From: Flectobacillus major DSM 103
GTDB lineage: Bacteria > Bacteroidota > Bacteroidia > Cytophagales > Spirosomataceae
Direction of reading: 5' to 3'
DNA: 64,000 nt
Assembly: GCF_000427405.1 (NCBI RefSeq)
Contig: NZ_KE386491.1
Location: forward strand, 3,253,190 to 3,317,189
Of the stretch, positions 51,957 through 61,000 are shown piece after piece. The notes beneath the pieces were generated by a model, which worked only from the letters and a program-made list of their open reading frames with translations, was not told the origin of the DNA and did no database searches. Both the position numbers and the translations under genes were made by a program. Numbering within the stretch: the stretch's first letter is position 1; every line of letters starts with the position of its first letter.

Positions 51957-52682
51957 TTAGTTGGAATGCACTTCGCCCCCCAAACTTGATTTTACATTAC
52001 GTTGGCTAGGGTTACCTTTATAGCTAATAGTACCCCCTGTGCCAGCCGAAGCATCTAGTATTTTATTGGCATTAACTTGGGCTACGCCACCAGTATTGGC
52101 CTTTATATCTACTTCGTCGCTAGACAAATTATAAGCAAAGAGTTCGCCTCCCGTATTTACTCGGGTTTGTTGATACGTTGCTTTACCCTCTAATTTAACA
52201 ATAGCTCCTTGTACACTTGTTAGTTCGAGGTTATTTACTTTTACCTCAAATTTGACAATTGCACCCGAAGCAGCGTCAATAGCGAGGCGGTTTCCTTCAA
52301 GTACCTGAGCAGCTGCAAGCTCGGCACCACGACTTGCCTTTATACTAGACAACTCGCTGATATACTCTACCTTTACCTTAAACTGCTTTTGAGGCTCGGA
52401 TTTTCTTTTGTTGTTATCTTTATCAGTAAGTTGTTTAAAAATTTTCGTTTTTACTGAAAGCTCGCCACCCGATACCTGAATCGTTAAGTCGTCGATATTG
52501 GCACCGTACAAAGCCTCGGCTGTTACCTTATTAACATTGCCTTTTACAAGCTCAACTTTCATAATACCTTGCATATCTATTTTGCTAAACGATTGCAAAG
52601 TAAGTTCCTGATTTTGTTGTCCAAAAGCTATTACCGAGACCGCAGTCATGAGTAATACGAGTACGCTTTTCATTGTTTTCAT
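51957..52682 (-). CDS. Exported GIN-domain (DUF2807) protein
   Basis: A 241-aa protein with a cleavable signal peptide (ending VIAFGQQ, about 22) and no lipobox. The GIN domain is marked by FSKIDMQGIMKVELVKGNVNKV and then repeated beta-helix rungs with small residues (ASRGAELAAAQ, AASGAIVKFEV, SVQGAIVKLEG, NTGGELFAY, NTGGVAQVN, GTGGTISYKG, SLGGEVHSN). The rung motif differs from the SGAS ladder of the paralogue at 3219-3938. It is a putative surface or periplasmic adhesin-like protein; the function is unknown. Confidence 0.82.
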   Translation of the reverse strand: MKTMKSVLVLLMTAVSVIAFGQQNQELTLQSFSKIDMQGIMKVELVKGNVNKVTAEALYGANIDDLTIQVSGGELSVKTKIFKQLTDKDNNKRKSEPQKQFKVKVEYISELSSIKASRGAELAAAQVLEGNRLAIDAASGAIVKFEVKVNNLELTSVQGAIVKLEGKATYQQTRVNTGGELFAYNLSSDEVDIKANTGGVAQVNANKILDASAGTGGTISYKGNPSQRNVKSSLGGEVHSN

Positions 52683-52816
52683 AACGTTGTTTGCTTAATT
52701 GAATGCTTATATATTATAGGAAAAATACGAGTAAGTAAATGAGTTACTAGGTATTTGTTTGGCTCATATTCTTACAATTTTATTAGATGCAATAATCAAC
52801 GCTAAGGTTGCATGCG

Positions 52817-53947
52817 TTAGTACATTGGCATAGTTTGGTCTATTTCATTGGCCCATTCATTTATTCCTCCTTCTAAATTTATAAGATTTTTGAATCCATG
52901 ATTCTGCACCAAAAACTCAATTACCGAAGCCGAACGCATACCATGATGACAATACACCACAACGGGTTTGTCGCGAGGAATATGCTTGATATTATTGGGT
53001 ATGCTATTCATAGGTATCAAAACCGAGTTGGCAAGGTGACAAATATCGTATTCATACAGATTTCGGACATCTAGCAATACCAGTTCTTTGTTTTGCACAA
53101 GCTGGTCGTGGAGTTCTTCTACGGTTATGGTTTTCATGATATTATCGGTACTACAGGCCGCAATATCGTCCGATTCGGCATGGTGTTGTTCTATTAAATG
53201 CTCGGCATCGGCACGACGTTTTACTTTAATTTTTTGGGAAGTATTTTCTAGTAAATCAACCATCAAAAACTCACCACTAAGGACTTTTCCTATACCAGTA
53301 ATCATTTTTACCACCTCGTTGGCTTGGTACATACCGAGTGTACCAGGCAAAATACCCAATACTCCGATGGCAGCACAATTAGGAATTTCTAAATCAGAAG
53401 GCTGTTCAGGAAAAAGGCAACGATACGTAGGCCCCAAAACACCATTGTTATCTTTAAAATTGAATACCGAGACTTGCCCCTCAAACTGATGAATAGCTCC
53501 ATAAACAAAAGGTTTTTGGTGTTTCACACACATATCGTTGATAAGATAACGAGCCGAAAAATTGTCGGTACAGTCTACCACTATATCGTACATCTTAATA
53601 AACGCCTCGGCATTCTCTTTTTTGAGCTTTTGGTTTACAGCCTCTATTTCGATAGTATCGTTCATCTGAGCTAGGCGTTTGGCAGCGGTAGTGGCTTTAG
53701 GTTTGCCAATATCTTCTGTTTTGTAAAGCACCTGTCGTTGTAGATTGGTTAGGTCAACCACATCGCTGTCCAGAATTCCGATTTTTCCAATACCAGCGGC
53801 TGTCAAATACAACAAAACAGGGCATCCTAGCCCTCCAGCTCCTATTACTAGCACTTTGGCGAACTTGAGTTTTTGTTGTCCTTCAAGCCCAATTTGAGGC
53901 AATAATATATGTTTTTGGTAACGTGTTTTTTCGGCAGATGTTAACAT
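52817..53947 (-). CDS. MoeB/ThiF-type adenylyltransferase fused to a rhodanese domain
   Basis: A protein of about 376 aa. The E1-like adenylation domain (about 1-245) has VLVIGAGGLGCPVLLYLTAAGIGKIGILDSDVVDLTNLQRQVLY and DCTDNFSARYLIND. The C-terminal rhodanese domain (about 275-375) has active-site Cys in VYCHHGMRSASV. It adenylates the C-terminal glycine of a ubiquitin-like sulfur carrier (MoaD/ThiS type), and the rhodanese may supply sulfur, as in MoeZ/MOCS3. The zinc-binding CxxC pairs of MoeB are not complete (see findings). No moa/thi genes are adjacent. The start is the ATG at 53947 (MLTSAEKTRYQKHILLPQIG). Confidence 0.85.
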   Translation of the reverse strand: MLTSAEKTRYQKHILLPQIGLEGQQKLKFAKVLVIGAGGLGCPVLLYLTAAGIGKIGILDSDVVDLTNLQRQVLYKTEDIGKPKATTAAKRLAQMNDTIEIEAVNQKLKKENAEAFIKMYDIVVDCTDNFSARYLINDMCVKHQKPFVYGAIHQFEGQVSVFNFKDNNGVLGPTYRCLFPEQPSDLEIPNCAAIGVLGILPGTLGMYQANEVVKMITGIGKVLSGEFLMVDLLENTSQKIKVKRRADAEHLIEQHHAESDDIAACSTDNIMKTITVEELHDQLVQNKELVLLDVRNLYEYDICHLANSVLIPMNSIPNNIKHIPRDKPVVVYCHHGMRSASVIEFLVQNHGFKNLINLEGGINEWANEIDQTMPMY

Positions 53948-54056
53948 TGATTTAGCTAATAGTTTCTGAGATTCAAGGACAAAACAACAGTGATGAATAC
54001 ACACCTATTGAGTAACGAAATTTGTCGCTATAATTGTTCGGTAGAGGTATAAAATA

Positions 54057-54092
54057 AAAGCCTCTTTGTAACATAAATTACAAAGAGGCTTT
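54057..54092. terminator. Strong terminator after rpmB
   Basis: A perfect 15-bp stem, AAAGCCTCTTTGTAA (54057-54071) with TTACAAAGAGGCTTT (54078-54092), and a 6-base loop, directly after rpmB on the minus strand. Confidence 0.85.
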
Positions 54093-54126
54093 TATAACTA
54101 AATGCCACAATAAAGGGCAAATATAA

Positions 54127-54366
54127 CTAAACAGATAAAGTTCCTTTACGAGCAGCAGCAATCAAAGATGCTTCCAAACCTTTCTTGTTGATAGTACGGA
54201 TAGCTTTTGCTGAAACTTTCAAAGTTACCCAAACGCCTTCAGATTCTAAATAGAATTTTTTAGTGTGCAAGTTCGGGAAAAACTTTCTCTTAGTTTTGTT
54301 ATTAGCGTGAGAAACGTTGTTACCCACTTGTGTTTTCTTTCCTGTTAATTGACAAACCTTCGCCAT
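54127..54366 (-). CDS. rpmB: 50S ribosomal protein L28
   Basis: A 79-aa L28: [38 protein letters not shown] is the diagnostic N-terminal half, ending with a basic tail. It is part of the large ribosomal subunit. In many Bacteroidota rpmB is followed by rpmG (L33) and a DUF4295 gene; here a strong terminator follows at once, and neither is present. A good promoter lies 177-207 bases upstream, implying a long leader. Confidence 0.96.
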   Translation of the reverse strand: MAKVCQLTGKKTQVGNNVSHANNKTKRKFFPNLHTKKFYLESEGVWVTLKVSAKAIRTINKKGLEASLIAAARKGTLSV

Positions 54367-54542
54367 GATAAAAATGCGTTAATTGTTATGTGTTAATCGC
54401 CTCACTATCAAACAATTCTTTAGTACGTCTGAATTTTTTGTTTTTACAAACAAGAAAAATCGTGCTATAATCCAGAATTAATCTTACGCTTTAATCGGCG
54501 ATGTAATAGACTTGATTATCAGTGATTTCTGAAATTGGAACG

Positions 54543-54573
54543 CAAAAGTATGAATTATTTCGTAAACTAGCAA
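54543..54573 (-). promoter_or_regulatory. Bacteroidota-type promoter for rpmB
   Basis: The minus strand reads TTG (complement of 54571-54573), a 20-base spacer and TACTTTTG (complement of 54543-54550), an excellent TTG / TAnnTTTG match. The start near 54536 gives a leader of about 170 bases that fills the 305-base gap (54367-54671) along with the upstream region of the next gene. Confidence 0.55.
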
Positions 54574-54671
54574 TTTATTATGCAAAGTTTTCTACTATCT
54601 TATCAAGTTTTCACGATTTCTATCGTTTTTGATAGAAAAGATGCCAAATTTGCATTATCAATCAGCATTTT

Positions 54672-55730
54672 ATGATAAAAAAAATCGCCTCTTCATTACT
54701 TTGGCTTAGTAGTTTACCTTTGTGTATGTACACTTTAGTGGTGTATTTGTTGGGCTATACTATTGTTTGGGAACACTGGATTGCAGGCTTTGCCATGATG
54801 TCTATTCCTGTTGCTCAGCTTGGCTGCCTAGTTGTAGGGCTTGTTTGGCTTTATGTCAAGCCTTCACGGGCATTATTACCACTGGTAGTATTACTAATGG
54901 GCTGGCCTTTTATTATGAGAACGTTCCATTGGTCAAGTAACAATGAGACCCTCAGTAACGAGGATTTACAGATTTTGAGTTATAACGTCTATAGCTTTGA
55001 AACGCCTGATGCTAGTACCAAAGATAAGGCTATTCAATATGTAGCCGATTTTGATGCCGATATAAAATGTTTTCAAGAATTTAGTAAGGTGTATTTACAG
55101 TCGGGCAAGCCCGCGGTAAAATGTGTTGAGGAAAATTTGAGATACCATGCCATCAATGCCGATGAAAGCCGACATTATTCTGGACTAGCCATTTTCTCGA
55201 AATACCCTATTATTCGTAAAAAAGGAAAAGTATTTGCAGGAAGTAATAGCAATGGCTATATCTATGCCGATATTGTACGCCACGATGACACCATTCGGGT
55301 AATTAATTTACAATTGCAATCGATGGGTATTAGGTTGGGCAAAGTAGTAAAGGTTATCAAAGATTATGACAAAGCAAAGCAAGAAAGTAAAGGGGTTTTG
55401 GCCTCATTGAAAAAAGGTTTTATCGACCACTCGCAGGAAATCAAGTATATCGAAAAACTGATAGACGAAAGCCCTTATCCAACTATTGTTTGTGGTGATT
55501 TCAATGAAGTACCTTATGGATTGGCATACGGCCATGTAAGAGACCGCCTAAAGAATGCCTTTGAAGAAGCTGGCAACGGCTTTGGATTTACGCTCAATAG
55601 AAGCCCAAGATGGGTACGAATTGATAATCAATTTTATAGTGAAGGTATCCAAATCAAAAATTTCAAAACGCACAATACTATCAAATACTCTGACCACTAC
55701 CCTATTTCGGCAGTGTATCAAGTAAAATAA
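54672..55730 (+). CDS. Membrane-anchored endonuclease/exonuclease/phosphatase-family protein
   Basis: A 352-aa protein: three N-terminal transmembrane helices (about 5-27, 33-58, 65-82), then an EEP domain. Motifs include LQILSYNVYSFE, DIKCFQEFS (catalytic Glu), GLAIFSKYPIIRKK, TIVCGDFNEVPYG (GDFN) and YSDHYPISAVYQV (SDHxP). All core acidic/His residues are intact. The substrate may be nucleic acid, a phospholipid head group or a phosphoinositide; it is unknown. The catalytic domain probably faces the periplasm (inference from three helices). Its TAA stop coincides with the left end of repeat copy 3. Confidence 0.85.
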   Translation: MIKKIASSLLWLSSLPLCMYTLVVYLLGYTIVWEHWIAGFAMMSIPVAQLGCLVVGLVWLYVKPSRALLPLVVLLMGWPFIMRTFHWSSNNETLSNEDLQILSYNVYSFETPDASTKDKAIQYVADFDADIKCFQEFSKVYLQSGKPAVKCVEENLRYHAINADESRHYSGLAIFSKYPIIRKKGKVFAGSNSNGYIYADIVRHDDTIRVINLQLQSMGIRLGKVVKVIKDYDKAKQESKGVLASLKKGFIDHSQEIKYIEKLIDESPYPTIVCGDFNEVPYGLAYGHVRDRLKNAFEEAGNGFGFTLNRSPRWVRIDNQFYSEGIQIKNFKTHNTIKYSDHYPISAVYQVK

Positions 55731-55894
55731 CAAACATAAGTCATTCCAAATATTTAGAACAAACAAGGCGGTCGAAAAACTAATTTCGACCGCCTTGTTT
55801 GATTAATAGTCAATAAATGCCTTACAGTTGTGGGCTTTTTTCAATAAATACAAACAAAAAATTATCTCAAAAATCGGGATAACTCATGTTTGTG
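55729..55894 (+). repeat. Intergenic repeat element, copy 3 (short)
   Basis: A 166-base, diverged and shortened copy. Left end AACAAACATAAGTCATTCC (55729-55747) matches the left end of copy 1, and the right end GGGATAACTCATGTTTGTG (55876-55894) matches its right end; the two ends are inverted repeats at 15 of 19 positions. The central perfect 17-bp hairpin is AAACAAGGCGGTCGAAA (55761-55777) with TTTCGACCGCCTTGTTT (55784-55800), loop AACTAA. It fills the gap between two converging genes. Confidence 0.75.
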
Positions 55895-55911
55895 TTTAAT
55901 ACCAAGTAGCT

Positions 55912-58719
55912 TTATTTGTTTTCGGGCAATAATATTACTTTAATAAAATCATCCCCTAAATATTTGTTAGCAGCTAGCTTGGTACTTGGTACAGTTACTT
56001 GCTTCATCAAAGCCTCTTCGTTGAGTACATCTTTTGCATTTTCGCCGTACTGATATTGACCTTGCAAATAGCCCAACCAGAAGCCATTTTCACGTAGTTG
56101 TACTTCCAATTGTCGCTTTGCCTCGGCCTTGAATTTATCAATATCGGTTTGTTCTGCTCCTTGTTCTTTTACCTTTTTGATTTCTGCCAATGTACGAGTT
56201 ATCAATTTATCTACATTTTCGGGAGCACACGCAAAACCTATGCGGAATGAATAGCGTGCCGATGGTATTTTAGTGGCCGAACCGCTCACTTGTACACCAT
56301 AAACCCCAGCTTCGTCTTCTCTTAGTTTTTCAATCAATTTGATTTCCAATACTTCAGCCAAAGCTTCTACCTGCTTATCGTTGGAGGCATTAAATACAAA
56401 ATCGCCCGACCAAACTAGCGTTACTCTTGCTTTTGGTTCAGTTCCTTTGTAAACTGTTTTTTCAACCTTGCCCTTTGGCGGATTGATGCCTAAGTCTTTG
56501 TAAGTTTCTTTGCGTTTGATAGACGGCAAGCCTCCTAAATATTTCTCTAGCAAAGGTTGTGTTTCTTTCAAATTGATATTTCCTACCAAAAAGAAGGTAA
56601 AATCAGAGGCATCGGCAAAACGTTCTTTGTAGATAGCAAATGCCTTATTGGCATCAATCTTTTCGATACGCTCGGCTGTAATAGGCATATTTCTTGGATT
56701 GTAACTGGCCAATACAGCTGTTAATGAGTCGCTGTACACTTTTTCAGGGGTTAACGTTTTTTGTTGACTCACCAAGGCTTCTCGCTGATTACCCAAGAAA
56801 CCTTTTACAACTTCGGCATCCAAGCGGGGCTGAGTAAAGTAGCTATACACCAATTGCAAAGCCGTTTCAAAATCTTTTGGTGACGACGACCCATTAATAC
56901 CTTCGCTTGTGCTACCAATATAAGGCGATATTCTGACCGACTTACCCGTCAATAATTTGCGTAAGTTGATAGTATTGAATTCGCCAATACCACCAATAGC
57001 CACTACTGTAGAGGCAAACTTAGCATTGTCGGCATCTTTATCGGCATATAAGTTAGACCCCCCAAAGCTATAGCCACTAATCAAGATTTCATCATTTTTG
57101 AAATCAGTGGGTTTAATTACAGCTTTTACGCCATTGCCAAAAGTTAACTCGGTAACGCCAATTTCAGGAATTTGTTTGGTACTAACTACCTTTGAACCTA
57201 CTGGCAATTTGGCTATCAATGGTTTATTGACAGCTTGGTCAATATATGCCGTTACGTTTTGGCCAGAGGCATTGAGCCATTCCTTAATTTTATCGGCTGT
57301 AGGTAGCTTGTCTTTATCTTTTTCGGGAGCCATCAATACAACAGCTCGGTTGTCGTTGGTAATAAGAATATTAGCCAAAGCATTTACCTCTTCAAGTTTG
57401 ATACCTTCTATATTCTTTTTGGCAAAATCATAGCCAAATTCTATCGAGGTAAGCGGTTCGTTTTCTAAAAATGCACCTACCAAACCTTCTACCAGTTGTT
57501 CTGAGTCGGTTTTATCTTTTTCTTTGTAGGCATTTTCTTGACCAACCATATAGTTTTTCTTGGCACGCTCAAATTCGGACACATTGAATCCAAACTTTTT
57601 TGCACGGGCAGTTTCTTCTAAAATAGCTTTTAAGCCTCCTTCTATATCATTGCCTTTGGCCACAACAAAAGAGGTAAAAGCATCTAAATTACTCAAAAAC
57701 CCACCATAGCCAGCATATCCGTACAAAAATGGAGGGTCGGCTTTCTGGGTTAATTCTTGAATACGAGACGATAACATGATATTGAACAAAGTACGTAATA
57801 GGCCATCACGACGGTCTTGATAAGTAACATCCTTGCGTTTGGGCTGTTTGTTCAAAATCTGAATAATAGTATTGGGCTGCTCTGGATCGGTGACAATGGC
57901 TACATCTGTGCCACCAGTAAGTGGAATTTCGTATTTGACTCTTGGTTTTTCGTTGCTTGGATTAGGGATAGCACTAAATTTTTCCTTAATCATTTTCTCT
58001 ACCATATCTACATCAATATCGCCAACAACCACAACAGCCTGCAAGTCGGGGCGATACCAATCTTTGTAAAACTGTTTCAAGACATCATATTTGAAGTTTT
58101 TCAGAATATCGTCTTTACCAATAGGCAAACGCTTGGCATATTGGGTATTATTCAGAATCAAAGGAAAATACTTGTCTCTCATACGAGCCTGAGCACCTTT
58201 TCCCAAACGAGATTCTTCCAAAACAACACCTCTTTCTTTGTCTATTTCAGTAGGGTCGAGGGTAGCATTATGTGCCCAATCTTCCAAAATCTGCATACCT
58301 TTCTTAAATACCTCGATAGAATCGGTAGGTACAGGCAACATATATACTGTTTCGTCAAAAGATGTGTAAGCATTGAGGTCGGCACCAAAACGCACACCCG
58401 ACTTTTGAAGAAAGTTAACCAGTTCATTTTTAGGAAAATGTGTTGTACCGTTAAAGTTCATGTGTTCCATGAAGTGAGCAAGCCCTTGCTGCTCGTCGGT
58501 TTCTAGAATAGAACCCGCTTTTACGGCCAAGCGTAGCTGGGCACGATTTTTGGGTTCGGCATTTTTTTGGATATAGTATTTTAAGCCATTGGGCAATACT
58601 CCTACACGAACAGAGGGATCCATTGGTAAAGTTTTACCCCAATCGCTCTGGGCAAAACCAGTGAAGCTCAACGATATGCTTAAAGCAATCGTGGCCATTA
58701 GGTGAACAACTTTTTTCAT
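55912..58719 (-). CDS. M16-family zinc metallopeptidase (pitrilysin-like)
   Basis: A 935-aa exported M16 peptidase (signal peptide ending GFAQ, about 24). The inverted zinc motif H82-F-M-E85-H86 is intact in LAHFMEHMNFNGT, with the distal Glu in the RGVVLEESRLGKG region. The second half is the non-catalytic M16C-type repeat (ITISYSFGG-like and YKDLGINPPKGKVEKTVYKG). This is the usual two-half length for exported Bacteroidota M16 proteins. It degrades peptides in the periplasm; specificity is unknown. It is monocistronic, with repeat copy 3 acting as its terminator region. Confidence 0.92.
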   Translation of the reverse strand: MKKVVHLMATIALSISLSFTGFAQSDWGKTLPMDPSVRVGVLPNGLKYYIQKNAEPKNRAQLRLAVKAGSILETDEQQGLAHFMEHMNFNGTTHFPKNELVNFLQKSGVRFGADLNAYTSFDETVYMLPVPTDSIEVFKKGMQILEDWAHNATLDPTEIDKERGVVLEESRLGKGAQARMRDKYFPLILNNTQYAKRLPIGKDDILKNFKYDVLKQFYKDWYRPDLQAVVVVGDIDVDMVEKMIKEKFSAIPNPSNEKPRVKYEIPLTGGTDVAIVTDPEQPNTIIQILNKQPKRKDVTYQDRRDGLLRTLFNIMLSSRIQELTQKADPPFLYGYAGYGGFLSNLDAFTSFVVAKGNDIEGGLKAILEETARAKKFGFNVSEFERAKKNYMVGQENAYKEKDKTDSEQLVEGLVGAFLENEPLTSIEFGYDFAKKNIEGIKLEEVNALANILITNDNRAVVLMAPEKDKDKLPTADKIKEWLNASGQNVTAYIDQAVNKPLIAKLPVGSKVVSTKQIPEIGVTELTFGNGVKAVIKPTDFKNDEILISGYSFGGSNLYADKDADNAKFASTVVAIGGIGEFNTINLRKLLTGKSVRISPYIGSTSEGINGSSSPKDFETALQLVYSYFTQPRLDAEVVKGFLGNQREALVSQQKTLTPEKVYSDSLTAVLASYNPRNMPITAERIEKIDANKAFAIYKERFADASDFTFFLVGNINLKETQPLLEKYLGGLPSIKRKETYKDLGINPPKGKVEKTVYKGTEPKARVTLVWSGDFVFNASNDKQVEALAEVLEIKLIEKLREDEAGVYGVQVSGSATKIPSARYSFRIGFACAPENVDKLITRTLAEIKKVKEQGAEQTDIDKFKAEAKRQLEVQLRENGFWLGYLQGQYQYGENAKDVLNEEALMKQVTVPSTKLAANKYLGDDFIKVILLPENK

Positions 58720-59039
58720 AAAAGTTATTAATTGTTTGTGATTAATAGTAAAATATCAATTTGAGGCAAAAGCAGGTAAAAAACCCACATTTATCTCAAA
58801 TTTAGCAATTCATTTATAAATGAAGAAAAATACATCCGTTATAGTATACAAAATATGAAATGGTATTGTTTTACCCGCCTATTTGCTCAAAGGCTTCTTG
58901 ATAAATTATTTTTATCAAGAAGCTCTCTTTATTCACAATTAATCGTAAACTTAGGCAATACTAACAAAGTAGCTTTTGGTATTGTATACAACTCTATAGT
59001 ACCCTAACGTATTATCCACCCACAACCTCATCCATTACT
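58720..59039. other. Divergent intergenic region with an orphan 13-bp hairpin
   Basis: A 320-base AT-rich gap between the starts of the M16 and SDR genes. The only structured feature is GCTTCTTGATAAA (58893-58905) with TTTATCAAGAAGC (58911-58923), loop TTATT. Because genes diverge here, it does not lie behind any gene; it could end an unannotated small RNA or affect the SDR leader. I see no convincing promoter or ORF. Confidence 0.5.
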
Positions 59040-59813
59040 ATGAATACATCAACGACACTCCGATTTGATGAAAAAGTTGCCTTAGTTACAGGTGCTTCGT
59101 CGGGCTTGGGGCGAGCCACAGCACTACTTTTTGCCCAACGAGGAGCCAAAGTAGTTGTTTCGGATATTGCAATAGAGGCTGGCCACCAAACTGTAGCTCT
59201 GATTCGTGAACAAGGAGGCGACGCTCATTTTATTGCCTGCAATGTTGCCGACGAAGCAGAAGTGATAGCCCTCATTCAGCAAACGATAGCACATTATGGG
59301 CGACTCGACTGTGCTGTCAACAATGCTGGTATTGGCGGACTGTGGCACCCTTCGCATACCTATCCAAGCGATAACTTTGAAAAAGTATTTTCTGTTAATA
59401 CAATGGGGGTATTTTATTGTATGAAAGCCGAGATACAAGTCATGCTCAAACAAAAATCTGGGGCAATTGTCAATGTATCGTCAGTAGCGGGTTTGGCTGG
59501 ATTTCCGAGTAATATGGCCTATTCTGCTAGTAAACACGCCGTTGTGGGTATGACCAAAACCGCAGGATTAGAATATGCCAAAAAAGGAATACGGGTAAAT
59601 GCCGCTTGCCCAGTTTTTACTATTACCCCTATGGTTACGGGTATGTTTGAGGTTATTGGCGACTACAAAGATAAGCTGGAGGCATCTATCCCGATGAAGC
59701 GTTTTGGACAACCCAACGAAGTAGCCGAAGCCATTGTATGGCTATGCTCAGATGCCGCTTCGTTTATGACGGGTCATGCTATGCCGATAGATGGCGGTAT
59801 GATGGCAGAATAA
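59040..59813 (+). CDS. SDR-family oxidoreductase
   Basis: A 257-aa classical SDR: cofactor loop GASSGLG (18-24), CNVADEAEV and NNAGIGG, catalytic Ser in NVSSVAGLAG, and Y-x-x-x-K in AYSASKHAVVGMTKTAGLEYAKKGIRVN. The C-terminal GHAMPIDGGMMAE is typical of the glucose-1-dehydrogenase/FabG-like group. NAD(P)-dependent oxidation of an alcohol or sugar is likely; the substrate is unknown. It is monocistronic, with a terminator directly behind it. Confidence 0.9.
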   Translation: MNTSTTLRFDEKVALVTGASSGLGRATALLFAQRGAKVVVSDIAIEAGHQTVALIREQGGDAHFIACNVADEAEVIALIQQTIAHYGRLDCAVNNAGIGGLWHPSHTYPSDNFEKVFSVNTMGVFYCMKAEIQVMLKQKSGAIVNVSSVAGLAGFPSNMAYSASKHAVVGMTKTAGLEYAKKGIRVNAACPVFTITPMVTGMFEVIGDYKDKLEASIPMKRFGQPNEVAEAIVWLCSDAASFMTGHAMPIDGGMMAE

Positions 59814-59814
59814 A

Positions 59815-59848
59815 AATAGCTACGGGAGTTGCCCCGTAGCTATTTTAT
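59815..59848. terminator. Bidirectional terminator after the SDR gene
   Basis: AAATAGCTACGGG pairs with CCCGTAGCTATTT around a short GTTGC-containing loop, three bases past the SDR stop, and overlaps the 3' end of the converging small membrane-protein gene. Confidence 0.75.
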
Positions 59849-60084
59849 TTTTTAGCAATTTGCTTAAACTTCACTTTAAGAATCATCACTGCTATCAACA
59901 AGAGTGCCGAAATAATAATGCTACTAGCCCCTTGCTGTTCTGACCAAAATAATGGGCTTTGGTATACTTTATACAACAAAATTGCAATCACAAGAAGCAA
60001 TACTATTTGAAAAAAAGTAAGAATCCCAAACATTAGTCGGGTCATTAGGGCTCGGAGGTCGGTAAATATATTGTTTGATGCCAT
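59845..60084 (-). CDS. Small membrane protein, two helices
   Basis: A 79-aa protein with two transmembrane segments (LMFGILTFFQIVLLLVIAIL and ASSIIISALLLIAVMIL) joined by a short polar loop. I do not recognise the family. It starts two bases after the stop of the 192-aa exported protein gene, so the two are almost certainly cotranscribed. No function can be assigned. Confidence 0.65.
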   Translation of the reverse strand: MASNNIFTDLRALMTRLMFGILTFFQIVLLLVIAILLYKVYQSPLFWSEQQGASSIIISALLLIAVMILKVKFKQIAKK

Positions 60085-60086
60085 AC

Positions 60087-60665
60087 CTAGAAGAAAAAGC
60101 CTCCTACTCTGATTACGATAGGACTGCCATAAGGTGAATTTGACGTACTAGAATAAGAAAAATTATACAAAGCCGTCAACTGAAACCCACCGTAGCCAAT
60201 ACCAATACCTGCCAATACCTGTGGGTCATAGTTGAGCTTATAACCTGCATAAGTGCCGTAGTATTGCTGAACTTCACCTTGTGCAAAAGCTTTTGAAAGT
60301 ACCGACTCCAGGAATCTCAAACGATACTGTCCAAATACTCGGGGGCCATACAAATTGTAGGCTGGTACATTTCTATACTTGGTATATTGATAATCTACAG
60401 CCAAACCTACAGTCATCTCGTTGGTAAGCAAATAACCCGCCATTGGCGAAACACTAATTACGGTAGGATTACCAAATTGTAACCCCCCGATTCCACCACC
60501 AAAACGAAGTCGCTGACGAAAGGGCAAATCACGCACATCTGGCTCTTCCTCGCTGTCGAGGTCACCCACAGCACCATCTTGCTTAATAACTACAGGCTCT
60601 TGTGCCAAGCTTTTGGAAACCGAAATAGTCGATAATAAAAAGAAAATAATAAGTAGTTTTTTCAT
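60087..60665 (-). CDS. Small outer-membrane beta-barrel-like protein
   Basis: A 192-aa exported protein: signal peptide MKKLLIIFFLLSTISVSKSLAQ, a short acidic linker (DLDSEEEPDVRDLPF), then repeated amphipathic strands (LRFGGGIGGLQFGN, VGLAVDYQYTKYRNV, FGQYRLRFLES, AGIGIGYGGFQLTALYNFSYS) ending in FFF, a terminal-aromatic barrel signature. The function is unknown. It forms a two-gene unit with the small membrane protein downstream. Confidence 0.7.
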   Translation of the reverse strand: MKKLLIIFFLLSTISVSKSLAQEPVVIKQDGAVGDLDSEEEPDVRDLPFRQRLRFGGGIGGLQFGNPTVISVSPMAGYLLTNEMTVGLAVDYQYTKYRNVPAYNLYGPRVFGQYRLRFLESVLSKAFAQGEVQQYYGTYAGYKLNYDPQVLAGIGIGYGGFQLTALYNFSYSSTSNSPYGSPIVIRVGGFFF

Positions 60666-61000
60666 GTTTTTGTAAATTACGTGGTTGTTCCAACGAAATA
60701 CAGGTATGTTATAGGGACAGTTCAGTAAGAGTGCTTATTGACGAGCCATGAGTTTGGAAATTAGGTAACTATTTCTCTAATTCAAAAAGTCAAGCTTGTT
60801 TTGCACGATTACTTGGTATTGATTTAACCCCTAAATTAACGTAAAGTTTATTCAATTTCTTACGTTAATACGAAACAATCTTGTCTGGATTTTTGTCTAA
60901 CTTTGAAAGGATATATATTGTAGGCAATTGGTTGGACTCAAAAGTAATTATTTTGAGACATTCACTTCGGCAACAAATTACACATATCATCAATTATTGA
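60666..61000. other. Divergent gap upstream of uvrA
   Basis: A 335-base AT-rich gap between the barrel-like gene and uvrA. It holds a -7 element TAACTTTG (60898-60905). The nearest TTG (60881-60883) is only 14 bases upstream of it, shorter than usual. No palindrome typical of an SOS operator stands out. A segment near 60741-60770 has slight similarity to the repeat-element end but is too weak to call. Confidence 0.4.

Noticed and set aside
60741..60770. Fourth copy of the intergenic repeat element
   Set aside because: Only short blocks (CATGAGT, AGGTAA) match the element's right end, with different spacing and no hairpin nearby.
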